Shown here: piece after piece, positions 9,559 through 19,368 of the stretch
Position numbering within the stretch: position 1 is the first letter of the stretch
Layout of the letters: each line of letters begins with the position of its first letter
Assembly (NCBI RefSeq): GCF_020525925.1
Contig: NZ_CP084876.1
Coordinates: forward strand, 3,968,001 to 4,032,000
Origin: Klebsiella quasipneumoniae subsp. quasipneumoniae
GTDB taxonomy: Bacteria; Pseudomonadota; Gammaproteobacteria; Enterobacterales; Enterobacteriaceae
Length of the DNA stretch: 64,000 nt
Direction: 5' to 3'
The notes under the pieces: generated by a model
Seen by the model: only the letters and a program-made list of their open reading frames with translations
What the model was told of the DNA's origin: nothing
Databases searched by the model: none
Translations under genes and position numbers: made by a program

Positions 9559-11127
9559 TTATTCTGAAGAGAGGAAATTATCGAGATACGGAACAACCCG
9601 GTTGACCGACGTCTGGAAAACTCCGTTTTCAATCCAGTACAATGTGTCTCCACCGGGTCGTAAATTAAACGCCGTAATGTAAGAATCCGCTGCCAGCCGG
9701 TTCTCACCTTTCATCTCATAGACTTTGCCTAATAGCACATAATTCAGCCACGACATCTCTAAATCGATCGCATGGTTAATCGCTGTGTTCGCTTCGTCAA
9801 CTTTTCCTTTCCCCAGCAAATCCACTGCGTTTATTTGATAATAAATCGCCATATCTTTTATACCCGGCATCTCCCCTACCCGCTCAACTTCGCTGTAAAG
9901 GGCTGCCAGCTGTTTATCATCCAGCGGCTGTTGCGAATGGCGTAATACATCCACCAGCGTTTTTTCGGCATACGCGTAAATAAAATCAGGCGCCCGCTTA
10001 ATCACATCATCCAGCAGGCTGCTGGCCTTGCTTAATGAGTCAACATCGCCCTTCATTAACAGCTGATGCGACTGGTAGAAATAGGTTAACGCCACGCTTT
10101 GCGAGGGCTGATATTGCCTGAGCATCGCCTGCATTCGCGCCGGCCACGGCTGCGCCAGCGCGTCCGACAGGCTGTTCATCAGATCGTTCTGGATGGTGAG
10201 CTGGTTGTCATTGGTCACAAAGTAGCGCTTATCGAGCATCGTCGAGCTGTCGGCGTTATCCACCAGCTGGACCGACATAAAGCATTGCTGCGCCCGGTAG
10301 TGGCGCTGATTGACGAATTCAATGGTCAGCGTTTTACCGGAACTGCTTGGCTCATTGATGTTGTAGTCTGTTTTGTCATGCACCATAAAGGTCGAGAAGG
10401 TGTTCAGCGAGGTGGTGATCAGGCTGGCCAGGCCGACCGCGTAGGAGTGCTGCGAAGACCAGTTGGTGCAGGAGTTACCATTGACCAGGTGGATATCGAT
10501 ATCGCGCGGGTTGAGTAGCAGGCGTGCCTTGTTGACCGGCGGACGCGATTCCATGCTCGACAGCGCCACCAGCGCCACGCAGGTGCCCAGCGCCAGCAGA
10601 AACAGCCCCCACACCAGGGCGGTGGTGAGCCGTTTACGCACTGACGGCGCGCTGGCACCTGTCGGCGCGGGAGCTGGCGCGGCGGGATCGGCGGTGGAGA
10701 TGGGCGCGTCCGGCGGCGCACCGGCAGCCGGCGGCGCGGGAGCGGCGACCGATGGCGAAGGCGTCAGCGCCTCCATCTGCGGGGCGAGTTCCTCCCCCTC
10801 TTCGGTGCACCAGATCACCGGCACCGTGAGCTTATACCCCCGTTTGGGTACCGTCGCGATGTACTCAAGGCTAACGTCGTCGCCGTCTTTGAGCGACTTG
10901 CGCAGTTCGGAAATACTCTGCGTGACGACGTGGCTGGTCACAACGTTCCGGGTCCAGACGTTTTCGATAAGCTCGTCCCGGCTAAGCACTTCCCCCGGAT
11001 GGCGAGCAAAAAAGACCAGGAGGTCGATTAAACGCGGTTCAAGGGTAAGCTGGCGCCCCTTCCTGCTGATTTGGTTTACAGAGGGGGTTACCAGCCATTC
11101 ACCGACGCGAACAACAGGTTGTAGCAT
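9559..11127 (-). CDS. cadC: Membrane-anchored pH/lysine-responsive transcriptional activator
   Basis: The 522-residue ToxR-like regulator has an N-terminal OmpR/PhoB-type winged helix (residues about 5-105, MLQPVVRVGEWLVTPSVNQI). A proline/alanine-rich linker follows (about 118-165), then one membrane segment (LVWGLFLLALGTCVALVAL), then a periplasmic sensor domain ending FLSSE. The two periplasmic cysteines known to form a pH-sensitive disulfide in E. coli are kept (GNSCTNW and AQQCFMS). It activates cadBA at low external pH when LysP reports lysine. The linker is longer and richer in Pro/Ala than in E. coli CadC (512 residues). It is transcribed separately upstream of cadB. Confidence 0.96.
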   Translation of the reverse strand: MLQPVVRVGEWLVTPSVNQISRKGRQLTLEPRLIDLLVFFARHPGEVLSRDELIENVWTRNVVTSHVVTQSISELRKSLKDGDDVSLEYIATVPKRGYKLTVPVIWCTEEGEELAPQMEALTPSPSVAAPAPPAAGAPPDAPISTADPAAPAPAPTGASAPSVRKRLTTALVWGLFLLALGTCVALVALSSMESRPPVNKARLLLNPRDIDIHLVNGNSCTNWSSQHSYAVGLASLITTSLNTFSTFMVHDKTDYNINEPSSSGKTLTIEFVNQRHYRAQQCFMSVQLVDNADSSTMLDKRYFVTNDNQLTIQNDLMNSLSDALAQPWPARMQAMLRQYQPSQSVALTYFYQSHQLLMKGDVDSLSKASSLLDDVIKRAPDFIYAYAEKTLVDVLRHSQQPLDDKQLAALYSEVERVGEMPGIKDMAIYYQINAVDLLGKGKVDEANTAINHAIDLEMSWLNYVLLGKVYEMKGENRLAADSYITAFNLRPGGDTLYWIENGVFQTSVNRVVPYLDNFLSSE

Positions 11128-11417
11128 ACAAGAAAGCCCCAGACAAAAAGGGAAAGGCGCGATGATAACACATTTGTCCTACCTATTTTTGCCAGGGGTC
11201 ACTCCCTCAGGCATTAGGCTGGAATTCGCCTTTTAGCGACAATAAAAAGCAATATTTCATTAACATCGTGATCATCAAAACTATATATAGCGATAAAAAT
11301 GCGTTTTCGCTGTCGCTTAGCCGGTGGAACGCGGGCGGCGGAAAAAAAATAAGCCCGGAGGCGTAACGCGCTCCAGGCTCAGTCAGTGGCGTGCCGTTAC
11401 GGCAGCGGCACAATCGA

Positions 11418-11690
11418 TTATTTATACACTTCCGCTGTGGCTTCAAAGTTAGGGCCATGCTCACGCGCAGCAGTAATCACGTAGTACTTTCCGCCTTTCT
11501 CATCGGCCAGCTTAGAGAGCTGATCGTGCAGATCGGAGGGCGAAGAGAACTCACCGCCGGACGGCCCCACCGAGATCGGTCCGACCTTGGTCAGTTTGAA
11601 GTGTTTCACTTCTTCTTTGGTGATCAACTGCGCGGCGGAGGCGCCAAATGCAACGGCTGAAAGGGCTAACGCGACTATCACTTTTTTCAT
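11418..11690 (-). CDS. DUF1471 (YhcN/BhsA-type) small periplasmic protein
   Basis: The 90-residue product has a Sec signal peptide (MKKVIVALALSAVAFGASAA) and a single DUF1471 domain. Typical features are the ITKEEVKHFKLTKVGPISVG strand, the DLHDQLSKLADEKGGKYYVI helix-strand and the C-terminal TAEVYK. Members such as BhsA and YhcN are periplasmic stress or biofilm proteins. The gene is monocistronic with an AGGAG-type site upstream. I cannot say which paralogue it is. Confidence 0.88.
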   Translation of the reverse strand: MKKVIVALALSAVAFGASAAQLITKEEVKHFKLTKVGPISVGPSGGEFSSPSDLHDQLSKLADEKGGKYYVITAAREHGPNFEATAEVYK

Positions 11691-11790
11691 CCTAAAATCT
11701 CCTTGGAATAGGCCTTCAGTCAGGCCCTTTCAGTATAGACGGCGATTTACTAAGCGTGCTACCGATGCGCTGATTTTTTGGCCGCAGCGT

Positions 11791-12711
11791 TTAGTAACGC
11801 GGCGGCACTCCTTCCGGGCGGGTCTTAAAACGCCGGTGCAGCCACATATATTGCTCGGGCGCCATCAGGATGCACTGTTCGATAATCTGGTTCATCCACG
11901 CCGCCGTCACCTCGGCGCTTGCCAGCGGCGGCGTGCGCTCCGGCGTCAGGGAGATCAACTCATATCCCCTACCGTTGGGCTTGCGTCGGGGAACAAACGG
12001 CACAATCGTCGCCCCGGACATTTTCGCCAGCATCCAGGTGCCGGTGGTGGTCGCCGCCTGCTCGACGGCAAACAGCGGCGCAAAAACGCTGCTGGCCGGG
12101 CCGTAATCATGATCCGGCGCGTACCAGAGGATCTCCCCCTCTTTCAGCGCCCTGACCATCCCTTTCAGATTTTTTCGATCCAGCATGGTCTTGTTCGAGC
12201 GCAAGCGTCCCCAGGTCTGCAGCCAGTCAATCAGCGGGTTATCATTGGGCCGGTAGACGCCGATGCCCGGAGTAAACATGCCATACATCCGCGCCCCCAT
12301 CTCGAGGGTGAGAAAATGAATGCCGATCAGTAAGATGCCCTGCTTTTGTTCGAGGAGGTCGACCACCTCGTTCACGCCGCTGGTCTCGGTCCAGCGCGCC
12401 ACCCGGTGCGTCGGCCAGAACCAGGCCATGCCGGTCTCCATCAGCCCCATGCCCAACGATTCAAAGTTTTTCACCAGCAGCGCCTCACGCTCGGCGACGC
12501 TCATCGCGGGAAAACAGAGTTCCAGATTACGTCTGGCAATCCGCGCGCGACTTTTCATCACCCGCATTGCCAGCCGCCCGAGCGCCGTGCCCAGTCGGTA
12601 GATCACCGGATACGGTAATTGCACCAGCAGCCATAACAAGCCAATTCCCAGCCATAATAGCCAGTAACGCGGGTGCAATAGCGCGCGGGAAAATTTGGGT
12701 AAATTTGACAT
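11791..12711 (-). CDS. Lipid A late acyltransferase, LpxL family
   Basis: The 306-residue inner-membrane enzyme aligns with E. coli LpxL from end to end ([14 protein letters not shown] near the N-terminus, [12 protein letters not shown] at the C-terminus). The catalytic HX4E pair is present as H132 and E137 in GIHFLTLE. A hydrophobic anchor spans about residues 17-33. LpxL enzymes transfer a secondary acyl chain from acyl-ACP to Kdo2-lipid IVA. Klebsiella is known to carry two lpxL-type genes with different acyl preference; this one is not next to a capsule or core locus, so I leave the symbol empty. It is closer to LpxL than to LpxP by residue pattern. Confidence 0.9.
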   Translation of the reverse strand: MSNLPKFSRALLHPRYWLLWLGIGLLWLLVQLPYPVIYRLGTALGRLAMRVMKSRARIARRNLELCFPAMSVAEREALLVKNFESLGMGLMETGMAWFWPTHRVARWTETSGVNEVVDLLEQKQGILLIGIHFLTLEMGARMYGMFTPGIGVYRPNDNPLIDWLQTWGRLRSNKTMLDRKNLKGMVRALKEGEILWYAPDHDYGPASSVFAPLFAVEQAATTTGTWMLAKMSGATIVPFVPRRKPNGRGYELISLTPERTPPLASAEVTAAWMNQIIEQCILMAPEQYMWLHRRFKTRPEGVPPRY

Positions 12712-13214
12712 AGTAATCCTGTTAATTCACTCAATAATAGCTGAGCAAAAACCGCGAAATAAAGTAGCGGATCCTGCAGGTTATATTTTTCCAATTCGTG
12801 CGGTAATACTCAGTCACAAAGCGCGTTATTATAAGCCGATTCCATGATAATTTCACCCCTTGCGCTGGGGTTACTCTAGTATTAGACACTTATCGTAAAA
12901 TTTCCTGATTTGTGCATAAATAAATAAACCTAACCTCTACGACGCGGCCGATTGCCGATAAAATCGCCAGTGCCTTATCCTCAGCCTCTCGCACAAAGCC
13001 TTTTTTACTCACGCTTTATTATGGCGATAGCCAACGCAAACAGGCCGTTTCGCCCGGTCTAACATGGTCAGCATGCGGTTATTTGTGACTCGGGCAAAGG
13101 TTAAGCATCACCAATGCGGATCCTTTTCCCAGATATGCTACGTTTACAGCGCTCATTCGACGCAAGTGCCTTTGCCGACGTCGTCGCTTTCAGAAGCCAT
13201 AGTGAGAAGGAACT
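12712..13214. other. Divergent intergenic region without a visible gene
   Basis: About 500 bp separate the LpxL-type gene and the GNAT gene, which are transcribed away from each other. The sequence is moderately AT-rich and should hold both promoters. I found no convincing short coding frame, RNA gene or hairpin terminator. Confidence 0.5.
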
Positions 13215-14087
13215 ATGACAATGAATTATCAATTAGTGAAGCAAGTCAGAGAAAATAACACATTAAGAAAAAGCTTCATTGACCTTGCCGTTAAGACTTT
13301 CGACCTGTCTTTTGAAGAGTGGTATCAACAAGGTTACTGGACTGACGCCTATATCCCCTACGCCTTTGTCGAACGTAATAAAATTATCGCTAACGCCTCG
13401 GCCAACATCATCGATCTGCGCTGGCAGGGCGAACCCCGGCGTTATATTCAGATTGGCACCGTGATGACCGAACCGGACCACCGTAATAAGGGACTAGCCG
13501 GTCAGCTTATCCATCACATCCTGCAGGACTGGCAGCAGGAGGCAGACGCCTTCTTTTTATTTGCCAATCCCACCACGGTGGATTTTTACCCCAAATTTGG
13601 TTTCACCCGCAGCGAAGAGCATCAATATATTATGCCGGTCTCTCCGCGCGCCGGTGATTTTCGCAAGCTGGATATGGACCGCGCGGACGATGTCGCCCTG
13701 CTCCGCCATTACTATGAAAAATCCAACCCGTTCTCACCGCTGCGGGTGGAGCACAACTTTGGCCTGCTGATGTTTTACTGCTCAGCCTTTATGAAGCATT
13801 TCGTTTACTATTCGGCAAAAAATGAGGCGGTGGTTATCGCCATGCAAAACGGCCCGGTGTTGATCTGCTTTGACCTGTTCTGCGAAACGGGCAAAAGCCT
13901 GTCGACGCTGGTCAACGAGCTGGCCGATGACCATGTTTACCAGGCCATCCTCGGTTTTACCCCCAATGAAGACCGGCTCGGCGAGTACGAGAAGATTGAG
14001 GGAGAAGATATCCTCTTTGTCTATGACCACAAGGAAAACCTGTTTAAAGACAGGAAGTTGATGTTTCCTTTACTGGCGCATGCCTGA
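13215..14087 (+). CDS. GNAT-family N-acetyltransferase
   Basis: The 290-residue protein has a GNAT fold in its first half. The acetyl-CoA pyrophosphate loop is seen as VMTEPDHRNKGLAGQLIHHIL (about residues 78-98), followed by FLFANPTTVDFYPKFGF, the typical beta5-alpha4 segment. The C-terminal half (about residues 145-290) is a second, less conserved domain. Substrate is unknown. Two ATGs compete: 13215 and 13221; the AAGG site at 13207 is better spaced for 13221. The gene stands alone and converges on the fimbrial operon. Confidence 0.82.
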   Translation: MTMNYQLVKQVRENNTLRKSFIDLAVKTFDLSFEEWYQQGYWTDAYIPYAFVERNKIIANASANIIDLRWQGEPRRYIQIGTVMTEPDHRNKGLAGQLIHHILQDWQQEADAFFLFANPTTVDFYPKFGFTRSEEHQYIMPVSPRAGDFRKLDMDRADDVALLRHYYEKSNPFSPLRVEHNFGLLMFYCSAFMKHFVYYSAKNEAVVIAMQNGPVLICFDLFCETGKSLSTLVNELADDHVYQAILGFTPNEDRLGEYEKIEGEDILFVYDHKENLFKDRKLMFPLLAHA

Positions 14088-14105
14088 CGGCGCCGCGCCG
14101 TCAGG
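14083..14105. terminator. GC-rich hairpin between convergent genes
   Basis: CCTGACGGCG and CGCCGTCAGG form a ten-base stem around a three-base loop. The left arm overlaps the GNAT stop codon and the right end lies five bases from the adhesin stop. There is no T-run on either strand, so intrinsic termination is plausible but weak. Confidence 0.45.
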
Positions 14106-14109
14106 CCGA

Positions 14110-15135
14110 TCAGTTATAGGTCACCACGAAGGTCGCGCTGGCATTCGCCTCGCCCGCTGTCACCGAAGGTTGGGTCTGGATATAACGGGCCTGATAGGCA
14201 AAACGGTAATTCGTCTGGCTACCCTTGCTTCCGGACCAGATCTGGCTCACCTGGTTTAGCGGCACCAGCGCGCCGCCGGCGGTGAGGATCTGCACGCCGA
14301 GCCCGGATGCGCCTTCAGGTTGGTCATCGATTTTAATCACCTCGTTGGCGGCCATGGCGCTGTCCGCCGTCGCGTTAAACTGCATAAACACGCTGCCGAC
14401 ATTTTCACACTCCGTCAGGTTGATGTTAAAGGGGATCGGGGCGGTAGTGCTGTTGAGTCCGGTAAACGCCGTTTTATTATGCCGCCCGAGGAAGACGTTA
14501 ATATTTTTACTGTCGTCTGTAATCTTGCAGGTGGGCGATTTGATATGGATACAGAGCCCGCTGACGCTAAAACGCATCGCCTGCACGCCGCCCAGAAAAA
14601 TATCGCCGAGGTAATCGTTAAGACAATACTCGCCTGGCGGCGGCAGGCCGCCGTTGTCGGCAATACGCCAGAAATAGATGGTCGGTTTTTTATTTTCCGC
14701 CTGAAATGCGCGCTGGCCGGAAAATACCGGCGCGGAAGGCCAGGCCGTGAACAGGGGATCGAAATTAATGCCATCCTGTTCCCCCATCTGAAAGCTGTAG
14801 CCGATGCCCGGCAGGCGGTGGATGCTATAGATATCCCCCGGCTTGCCGTTTCCCGCCGGGCCGACCCGGGAGCCGCCTATGCTCTGAAACCCGCCGGACT
14901 CGCTGCCGCTGCAGGCGATCTCCCAGCGCTCATTATTGGTGATTATCATCCCGCCGTAACTGTACAGCAGGGAGCCGACGGGGCGATTGCTGACGTCAAG
15001 GTTGATACTGGCCTGGCTGACGTTGACCGAATACTCGATAGTTTTACCACTCACCATCTGGCACGCCGCCGACGGCGAGGCGCAATAGCCCCAGGCCAGT
15101 AAGAGGGCTCCCCCTGATGCGATGATTTTTTTCAT
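14110..15135 (-). CDS. Fimbrial tip adhesin (two-domain, chaperone/usher pathway)
   Basis: The 341-residue product has a signal peptide (MKKIIASGGALLLAWGYCASPSAA) and is about twice a pilin in length. The N-terminal part (about 25-195) would be a lectin-like receptor domain. The C-terminal part (about 200-341) is a pilin domain ending SATFVVTYN, with paired cysteines (PTCKITD and TECENVG) and the alternating C-terminal strand recognised by the chaperone. It is the last gene of the operon; its ATG lies one base past the usher stop. Ligand specificity cannot be inferred. Confidence 0.85.
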   Translation of the reverse strand: MKKIIASGGALLLAWGYCASPSAACQMVSGKTIEYSVNVSQASINLDVSNRPVGSLLYSYGGMIITNNERWEIACSGSESGGFQSIGGSRVGPAGNGKPGDIYSIHRLPGIGYSFQMGEQDGINFDPLFTAWPSAPVFSGQRAFQAENKKPTIYFWRIADNGGLPPPGEYCLNDYLGDIFLGGVQAMRFSVSGLCIHIKSPTCKITDDSKNINVFLGRHNKTAFTGLNSTTAPIPFNINLTECENVGSVFMQFNATADSAMAANEVIKIDDQPEGASGLGVQILTAGGALVPLNQVSQIWSGSKGSQTNYRFAYQARYIQTQPSVTAGEANASATFVVTYN

Positions 15136-15136
15136 A

Positions 15137-17572
15137 TTATTTCTCCTTTAATCCGGGACGGCAGACCTGGTGCGGCGTACCTCTGCTATCCTGCTGCGCC
15201 GCCTCGCCGTGGATGGCATAGTCCAACCGGCAGCGCTGCGCGCTGCGTTCCCCCCAGACTACCGAGACGCTACCGCGGACCTGCGGCACCCGGGCATACA
15301 GCAGCCCGCCCTGACCGACAGCGCCAATCGCCTGGTCGCTGTCGTCTAATACTTCCGCGCCCAGTGGCGGCGCCGCGCCATCGGACAGCGTGACGTGGGC
15401 AAACCACGGGTAGCCGGTGCGCGTGACAAATTTTACCTTCACCGCAGCGCCCGAATCGGGCACCACCGTCGTGCTGCTGGAAACGATCTCCACATGGTCG
15501 TTCATGCCCTGCGGATCGAGATCGAGCCAGTTATCGGTAAAGGGATCGAGGTAAGGGATAATCGTGAAACCCTGGCGATTAATCGGCTGTCCGAGGCGGT
15601 TCGCCACCCTGGCCCCCGCCGCGCCGGGCGCTTCCACAATCGCAAAGGTCTCACCCAGCTCGGGGGTGGCGGTCATTCCGCCCTGATGCGCCACCAGGGC
15701 ACCCGATGCCCCCAGCGAATACTGCTGCTGATGTCGACCCGCGCTGGCGCTGGCATTCAGGTACGCATAATCCGTCCGCAGATTACCGTTGGCCCCCACG
15801 CTGGCTTCATGCGGGTTCTGCCGCGGCATGTCGTAGCTGGCTGTCAGGCCGTAGCTGAAGGCATTTTTAGCGCCAGCGCTGCCGGTATAGCTGGACTGCA
15901 GCTGGCTGCCGTAGTTCTTATCGTGGTTAAAGCGGGTGGTCAGGCTGCCCGCCGGGCCGAACGTCAGCGAGAAAGAGGCCCCCACCACCTGATTATTGCG
16001 GTGATGTATATCCTGACTCTGCTGGGCGTACAGATAGTAATTGAGCCGACCATAACGATTGGCGTACCCCAGCTGATAGGAGCGCCAGCGGTGGTGGCGG
16101 ACGTCCTCACTCCATATTCCGTTAAACGACAGACTGCCGCTACCTGCCTGCTGGGACAATGTCGCGCTGTAGCGCGTCATCTCCCGCCAGTCATTGGGAT
16201 GACTGTCATGCTCCCAGGCGGCATCGCGAATGGATCGATAGTTGCCGTCGTTGCTGTGGCTCATCGACACCAGCATTCGCGTGTCAGAGGAGAAGGATTT
16301 TGATGTGGACACCCGCCAGCGATAGCCCTCCTGCCAGCCGCGTTCCCTGCCCCTGGCCGCAGAACGAGAAAGATCGACCGCCAGCGCCCCCCAGTAAGTG
16401 TTGAAGGCGCTGCCGACCAGCGTCGAGTAATAATCCGTCGTCGCGTTGGCCCCGGTGTAGCCGCTGACATAATCATTGAAGCCGTACTGCACCGTTGCTT
16501 CGCCAAATCCCGGCCGCCCGGCGATCCCGTTCTCATCCAGATAGCCCAGCGACAGGTCATAATAGACGGCGCCGGCCCGCACCAGACCAGGTAGCACAGC
16601 GTAAGGCACGGTAAAGGTGTCCTGACTGCCGTCCGCCTCATGGATCGTCACCTGTAAATCGCCGCCGGCGTTGGTGGGATAGAGATCGTCGAAGGTGAAC
16701 TTACCCGGCGGAACCGTTGCCTCGTACAACAGGGCACCGTTCTGGGTGACCGTCACGCGAGCATTAGTGCGCGCCACCCCGCTGATCGACGGCGCAAAGC
16801 CGCGACGGGAGCCCGGCAGCATGCGGACATCGGTGGCCAGCCTGCCGCCGATAAAACTGACGCTGTCAAAGAAGGTCCCGTCGGTCCACCCCTGACCCAG
16901 CCGTAAGGTGGAAGCCCAGTTCACCAGACTTCTCTCTGCCCAGGTGGCGATGCTATCCCAATGCTTATCCCCGGCCTGAGCCTGGTAGCTGGACTGGTGA
17001 TGTAACCGCCAGCCAAAGGCGCGCAGGCTGGCATCCAGGCCGAGGTAATGATGGCTGCTGCTATCCCCGTCGACGATGCTCTGATAGCTGTTGGCCTGAT
17101 AGCGCAGCACCGCGGCGGGCACGCCGCTGTCTACCTTCTTCAGATTCACCGCCCCGCGATAAGGGGATTGCAGCAGCGCCTGGGGCATATTCACCCGCAG
17201 GACATTTTCTCCGCTGTCATACTCCCAGGCAATCGCCTTATCGATTTGCGCAAAGCGCAGGCAGGTGGCCGCCGCTGGCCATTGAGCGTCCTTCAGCTGC
17301 AGGGCGTCGAACAGCGAGGGCGAGATGCAGGCCTCGGGCTGGCCATCGTATTCCTGGATAACAAACGTCTCTTCCGCCATGTCCCGGCCATTCACCGAGA
17401 GGAGGCTGCGATACTGTCCGGGGTGCAGCGGATTACCGTATTGATATTTCTGGAGATCAATCGGCGCGGCGCCGTGCAAATGGGCACGGTTAAAACTAAA
17501 CGCTTCTGCCGCCCATGCCTCTTGGCAGGGGAGGAGGAGCATTAACCCAAACTTGATCTCCCTGAGTTTCAT
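15137..17572 (-). CDS. Outer-membrane fimbrial usher (FimD/PapC family)
   Basis: The 811-residue protein has the usher architecture. A signal peptide (to about residue 21) precedes an N-terminal chaperone-binding domain (FNRAHLHGAAPIDLQKYQYGNPLHPGQYRS). A 24-strand barrel follows, with the plug motif region PSISGVARTNARVTVTQNG and DLYPTNAGGDLQVTI, then two C-terminal domains (VVPDSGAAVKVKF; YARVPQVRGSVSVVWG). It forms the pore for pilus assembly in the outer membrane. It lies ten bases downstream of the chaperone gene and is intact. Confidence 0.95.
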   Translation of the reverse strand: MKLREIKFGLMLLLPCQEAWAAEAFSFNRAHLHGAAPIDLQKYQYGNPLHPGQYRSLLSVNGRDMAEETFVIQEYDGQPEACISPSLFDALQLKDAQWPAAATCLRFAQIDKAIAWEYDSGENVLRVNMPQALLQSPYRGAVNLKKVDSGVPAAVLRYQANSYQSIVDGDSSSHHYLGLDASLRAFGWRLHHQSSYQAQAGDKHWDSIATWAERSLVNWASTLRLGQGWTDGTFFDSVSFIGGRLATDVRMLPGSRRGFAPSISGVARTNARVTVTQNGALLYEATVPPGKFTFDDLYPTNAGGDLQVTIHEADGSQDTFTVPYAVLPGLVRAGAVYYDLSLGYLDENGIAGRPGFGEATVQYGFNDYVSGYTGANATTDYYSTLVGSAFNTYWGALAVDLSRSAARGRERGWQEGYRWRVSTSKSFSSDTRMLVSMSHSNDGNYRSIRDAAWEHDSHPNDWREMTRYSATLSQQAGSGSLSFNGIWSEDVRHHRWRSYQLGYANRYGRLNYYLYAQQSQDIHHRNNQVVGASFSLTFGPAGSLTTRFNHDKNYGSQLQSSYTGSAGAKNAFSYGLTASYDMPRQNPHEASVGANGNLRTDYAYLNASASAGRHQQQYSLGASGALVAHQGGMTATPELGETFAIVEAPGAAGARVANRLGQPINRQGFTIIPYLDPFTDNWLDLDPQGMNDHVEIVSSSTTVVPDSGAAVKVKFVTRTGYPWFAHVTLSDGAAPPLGAEVLDDSDQAIGAVGQGGLLYARVPQVRGSVSVVWGERSAQRCRLDYAIHGEAAQQDSRGTPHQVCRPGLKEK

Positions 17573-17582
17573 AATAATGTCC

Positions 17583-18278
17583 TTACTGAGGATAATTATG
17601 ATTCACTACCGCGCCGTAATCATTGATGGTGGTGAAGCTGAATCTCGCTGGCAGCATGTGCAGCGCGCCCCCTTTAGGCGTGATAACCAGCGAGGAAAAA
17701 GGGGCGACCATGCCAGCGGACTGTTTTTGTCCGTTAAGGGTGATGCTGTCGATGGTGATATAGCGCGATGAGGCATTACTCACCCGCAGACCACCGCCTG
17801 CGGGAGCCAGCGCCCAGCTCAGCGCTTTGTCCGGCGCTATTTTGTCCGCCGCCACGCCTGCCGGACGGTAAAACAGCTTGATGCGCGACCGTATCGCGAG
17901 TTGCAGATAATTGATTGCCGTGCCGTTTTTCGGCTCAGGCGGGATGTCCAGCAGATTGAACCAGAATAGCGATTCCCGATCCTGGGGCAGACGGCTGCCG
18001 TTGAACACCAGGCGCCAGCTTTGGCCTTTTCCCGGCTCAATGCGCACAATCGGCGGCAGCACAATAAACGGCGCCGAATCTTTTTCCGGTCGATTTTGCA
18101 CGCGGCCATCGTCGACCCAGACCTGGGTCAGCGACGGCGTCTCCCCCACATTGGTGGCCCTGACCGCGATCTCTTTTTTGTCGCCGGGAAAAACGATCCG
18201 TGTGCCGTCAATAACCATGCTGGCGTCCGCCGAGGGTAAAATGCTGGAAAGCAGCCATGCCAGAACCATACGCCGCAT
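17583..18278 (-). CDS. Periplasmic fimbrial chaperone (PapD/FimC family)
   Basis: The 231-residue protein starts at ATG 18278 behind a strong GAGGAGGTGA site; longer in-frame starts would lie inside the pilin gene. It has a signal peptide (MRRMVLAWLLSSILPSADA), then the first immunoglobulin domain (IDGTRIVFPGDKKEIAVRATN, PPIVRIEPGKGQSWRLVF) and the conserved ESLFWFNLLDIPP strand. The second domain ends TINDYGAVV. It would stabilise pilin subunits by donor-strand complementation and deliver them to the usher encoded next. Confidence 0.94.
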   Translation of the reverse strand: MRRMVLAWLLSSILPSADASMVIDGTRIVFPGDKKEIAVRATNVGETPSLTQVWVDDGRVQNRPEKDSAPFIVLPPIVRIEPGKGQSWRLVFNGSRLPQDRESLFWFNLLDIPPEPKNGTAINYLQLAIRSRIKLFYRPAGVAADKIAPDKALSWALAPAGGGLRVSNASSRYITIDSITLNGQKQSAGMVAPFSSLVITPKGGALHMLPARFSFTTINDYGAVVNHNYPQ

Positions 18279-18336
18279 ATTCACCTCCTCCTTGCCGGGT
18301 GGATAAACGGCCCCTGATCGGGGCCGTGGACTGGGT

Positions 18337-18897
18337 TTACGGATAGACCACCGTAAAGTTGACGTAGGTCGCGACTTTTCCAGCCGTAGCGGCGTCGGTC
18401 GCATAGTAGCGGGCGTAGAAAGACAGCGAAGCGGAACCATCCTGCTCAGCGACCGCCACCGGGATCACCGAAGGGCGGGCAACGGTGCCGTCCGCAGCAA
18501 TCGTCGGGCTCTCCGCGAGGTTAATCGCCGTAAACCGGGTGTTCAGCAGCTCCACATCGACATTTTCTGCTTCCGTGCCGTCAGACAGAGTGTTTTTTAG
18601 TCGCCCCTCCGTGGAAACGAATTGATCCTTCTCGAAGTACACCGAGACATCGGATCCCGGGGTACAGCTCATCAGATCGATGGTGAAGGGAACGACGCCC
18701 GCCGTCTCGCCCGCGCTGCTGAGCGCCGAACGCTGGACCGTCGGCAGAGTCACCGTCTTGTCTTTATTCACTACCGTACAGGTATTTTCGATGACTTCAC
18801 CATTAAAGGTGACTTTGCCATCAGCAGCCTGCGCCGCTACCGGAGAAAGCATCATCATCGCGACGAAAGATGCCGTTCCTTTGCTATATTTTTTCAT
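18337..18897 (-). CDS. Major fimbrial subunit (type 1 pilin-like)
   Basis: The 186-residue pilin begins MKKYSKGTASFVAMMMLSPVAAQAA, a signal peptide, behind a GAGGAG site; a GTG two codons upstream is less likely. The first cysteine occurs in VIENTCTVVN and the second in DLMSCTPGS, which is the usual pilin disulfide. The protein ends ATYVNFTVVYP, with the penultimate aromatic and alternating hydrophobic pattern needed for chaperone recognition. It is first in a pilin-chaperone-usher-adhesin operon with no other minor subunits. Confidence 0.92.
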   Translation of the reverse strand: MKKYSKGTASFVAMMMLSPVAAQAADGKVTFNGEVIENTCTVVNKDKTVTLPTVQRSALSSAGETAGVVPFTIDLMSCTPGSDVSVYFEKDQFVSTEGRLKNTLSDGTEAENVDVELLNTRFTAINLAESPTIAADGTVARPSVIPVAVAEQDGSASLSFYARYYATDAATAGKVATYVNFTVVYP

Positions 18898-19368
18898 AAT
18901 CACTCCTCATCACCACGCTTATGGCAGGATCGTTCAGGAAATACCCCTGGCGTACTTTCTACGTACAATTTATTAATACTCAGCTATTGGATTAGCCGGT
19001 TATCTTTTAACCCCTTCCTTGCACTGACATCCTACTCATTTCGTCATTTATTATTCAAACTCACCACCAGGACAGTTTCTTATTTTTATAGAATAGTCTT
19101 AAAGTCATGCGAATAAATAAAAACAAAAAACACAAATAAAAACACAACAACCTGAAAATTAAGAGAAATTTTTATTTTTTATTTCATTGAAAACATCTAA
19201 AAAATGCGATCTACCTATCTCACCCTGATTATCGCCATTATCCTCCTGCACCCTCCCCCCTGGATTCACACCGCAGGGAGTATGTTATTTTTGATCTTTA
19301 ATACCTACAGTAAATTGTCGAATCAAGCAGGACAGCATGCACAGCTGTATTTATGCCAGGAGGTCATT
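18898..19368. promoter_or_regulatory. Divergent AT-rich region between fimbrial operon and LuxR-type regulator
   Basis: The 471-bp stretch separates the pilin start from the regulator start at 19369 and is notably AT-rich around 19090-19200, with A- and T-tracts. It should contain the fimbrial promoter and the regulator promoter. I saw no invertible-element inverted repeats of the fim-switch kind by eye. Confidence 0.55.

Noticed and set aside
18279..18440. N-terminal extension of the fimbrial chaperone
   Set aside because: It would lie within the pilin gene and gap; ATG 18278 has a strong ribosome site and a signal peptide.
18898..19368. fim-type invertible promoter switch
   Set aside because: No pair of inverted repeats and no fimB/fimE-like recombinase gene nearby.
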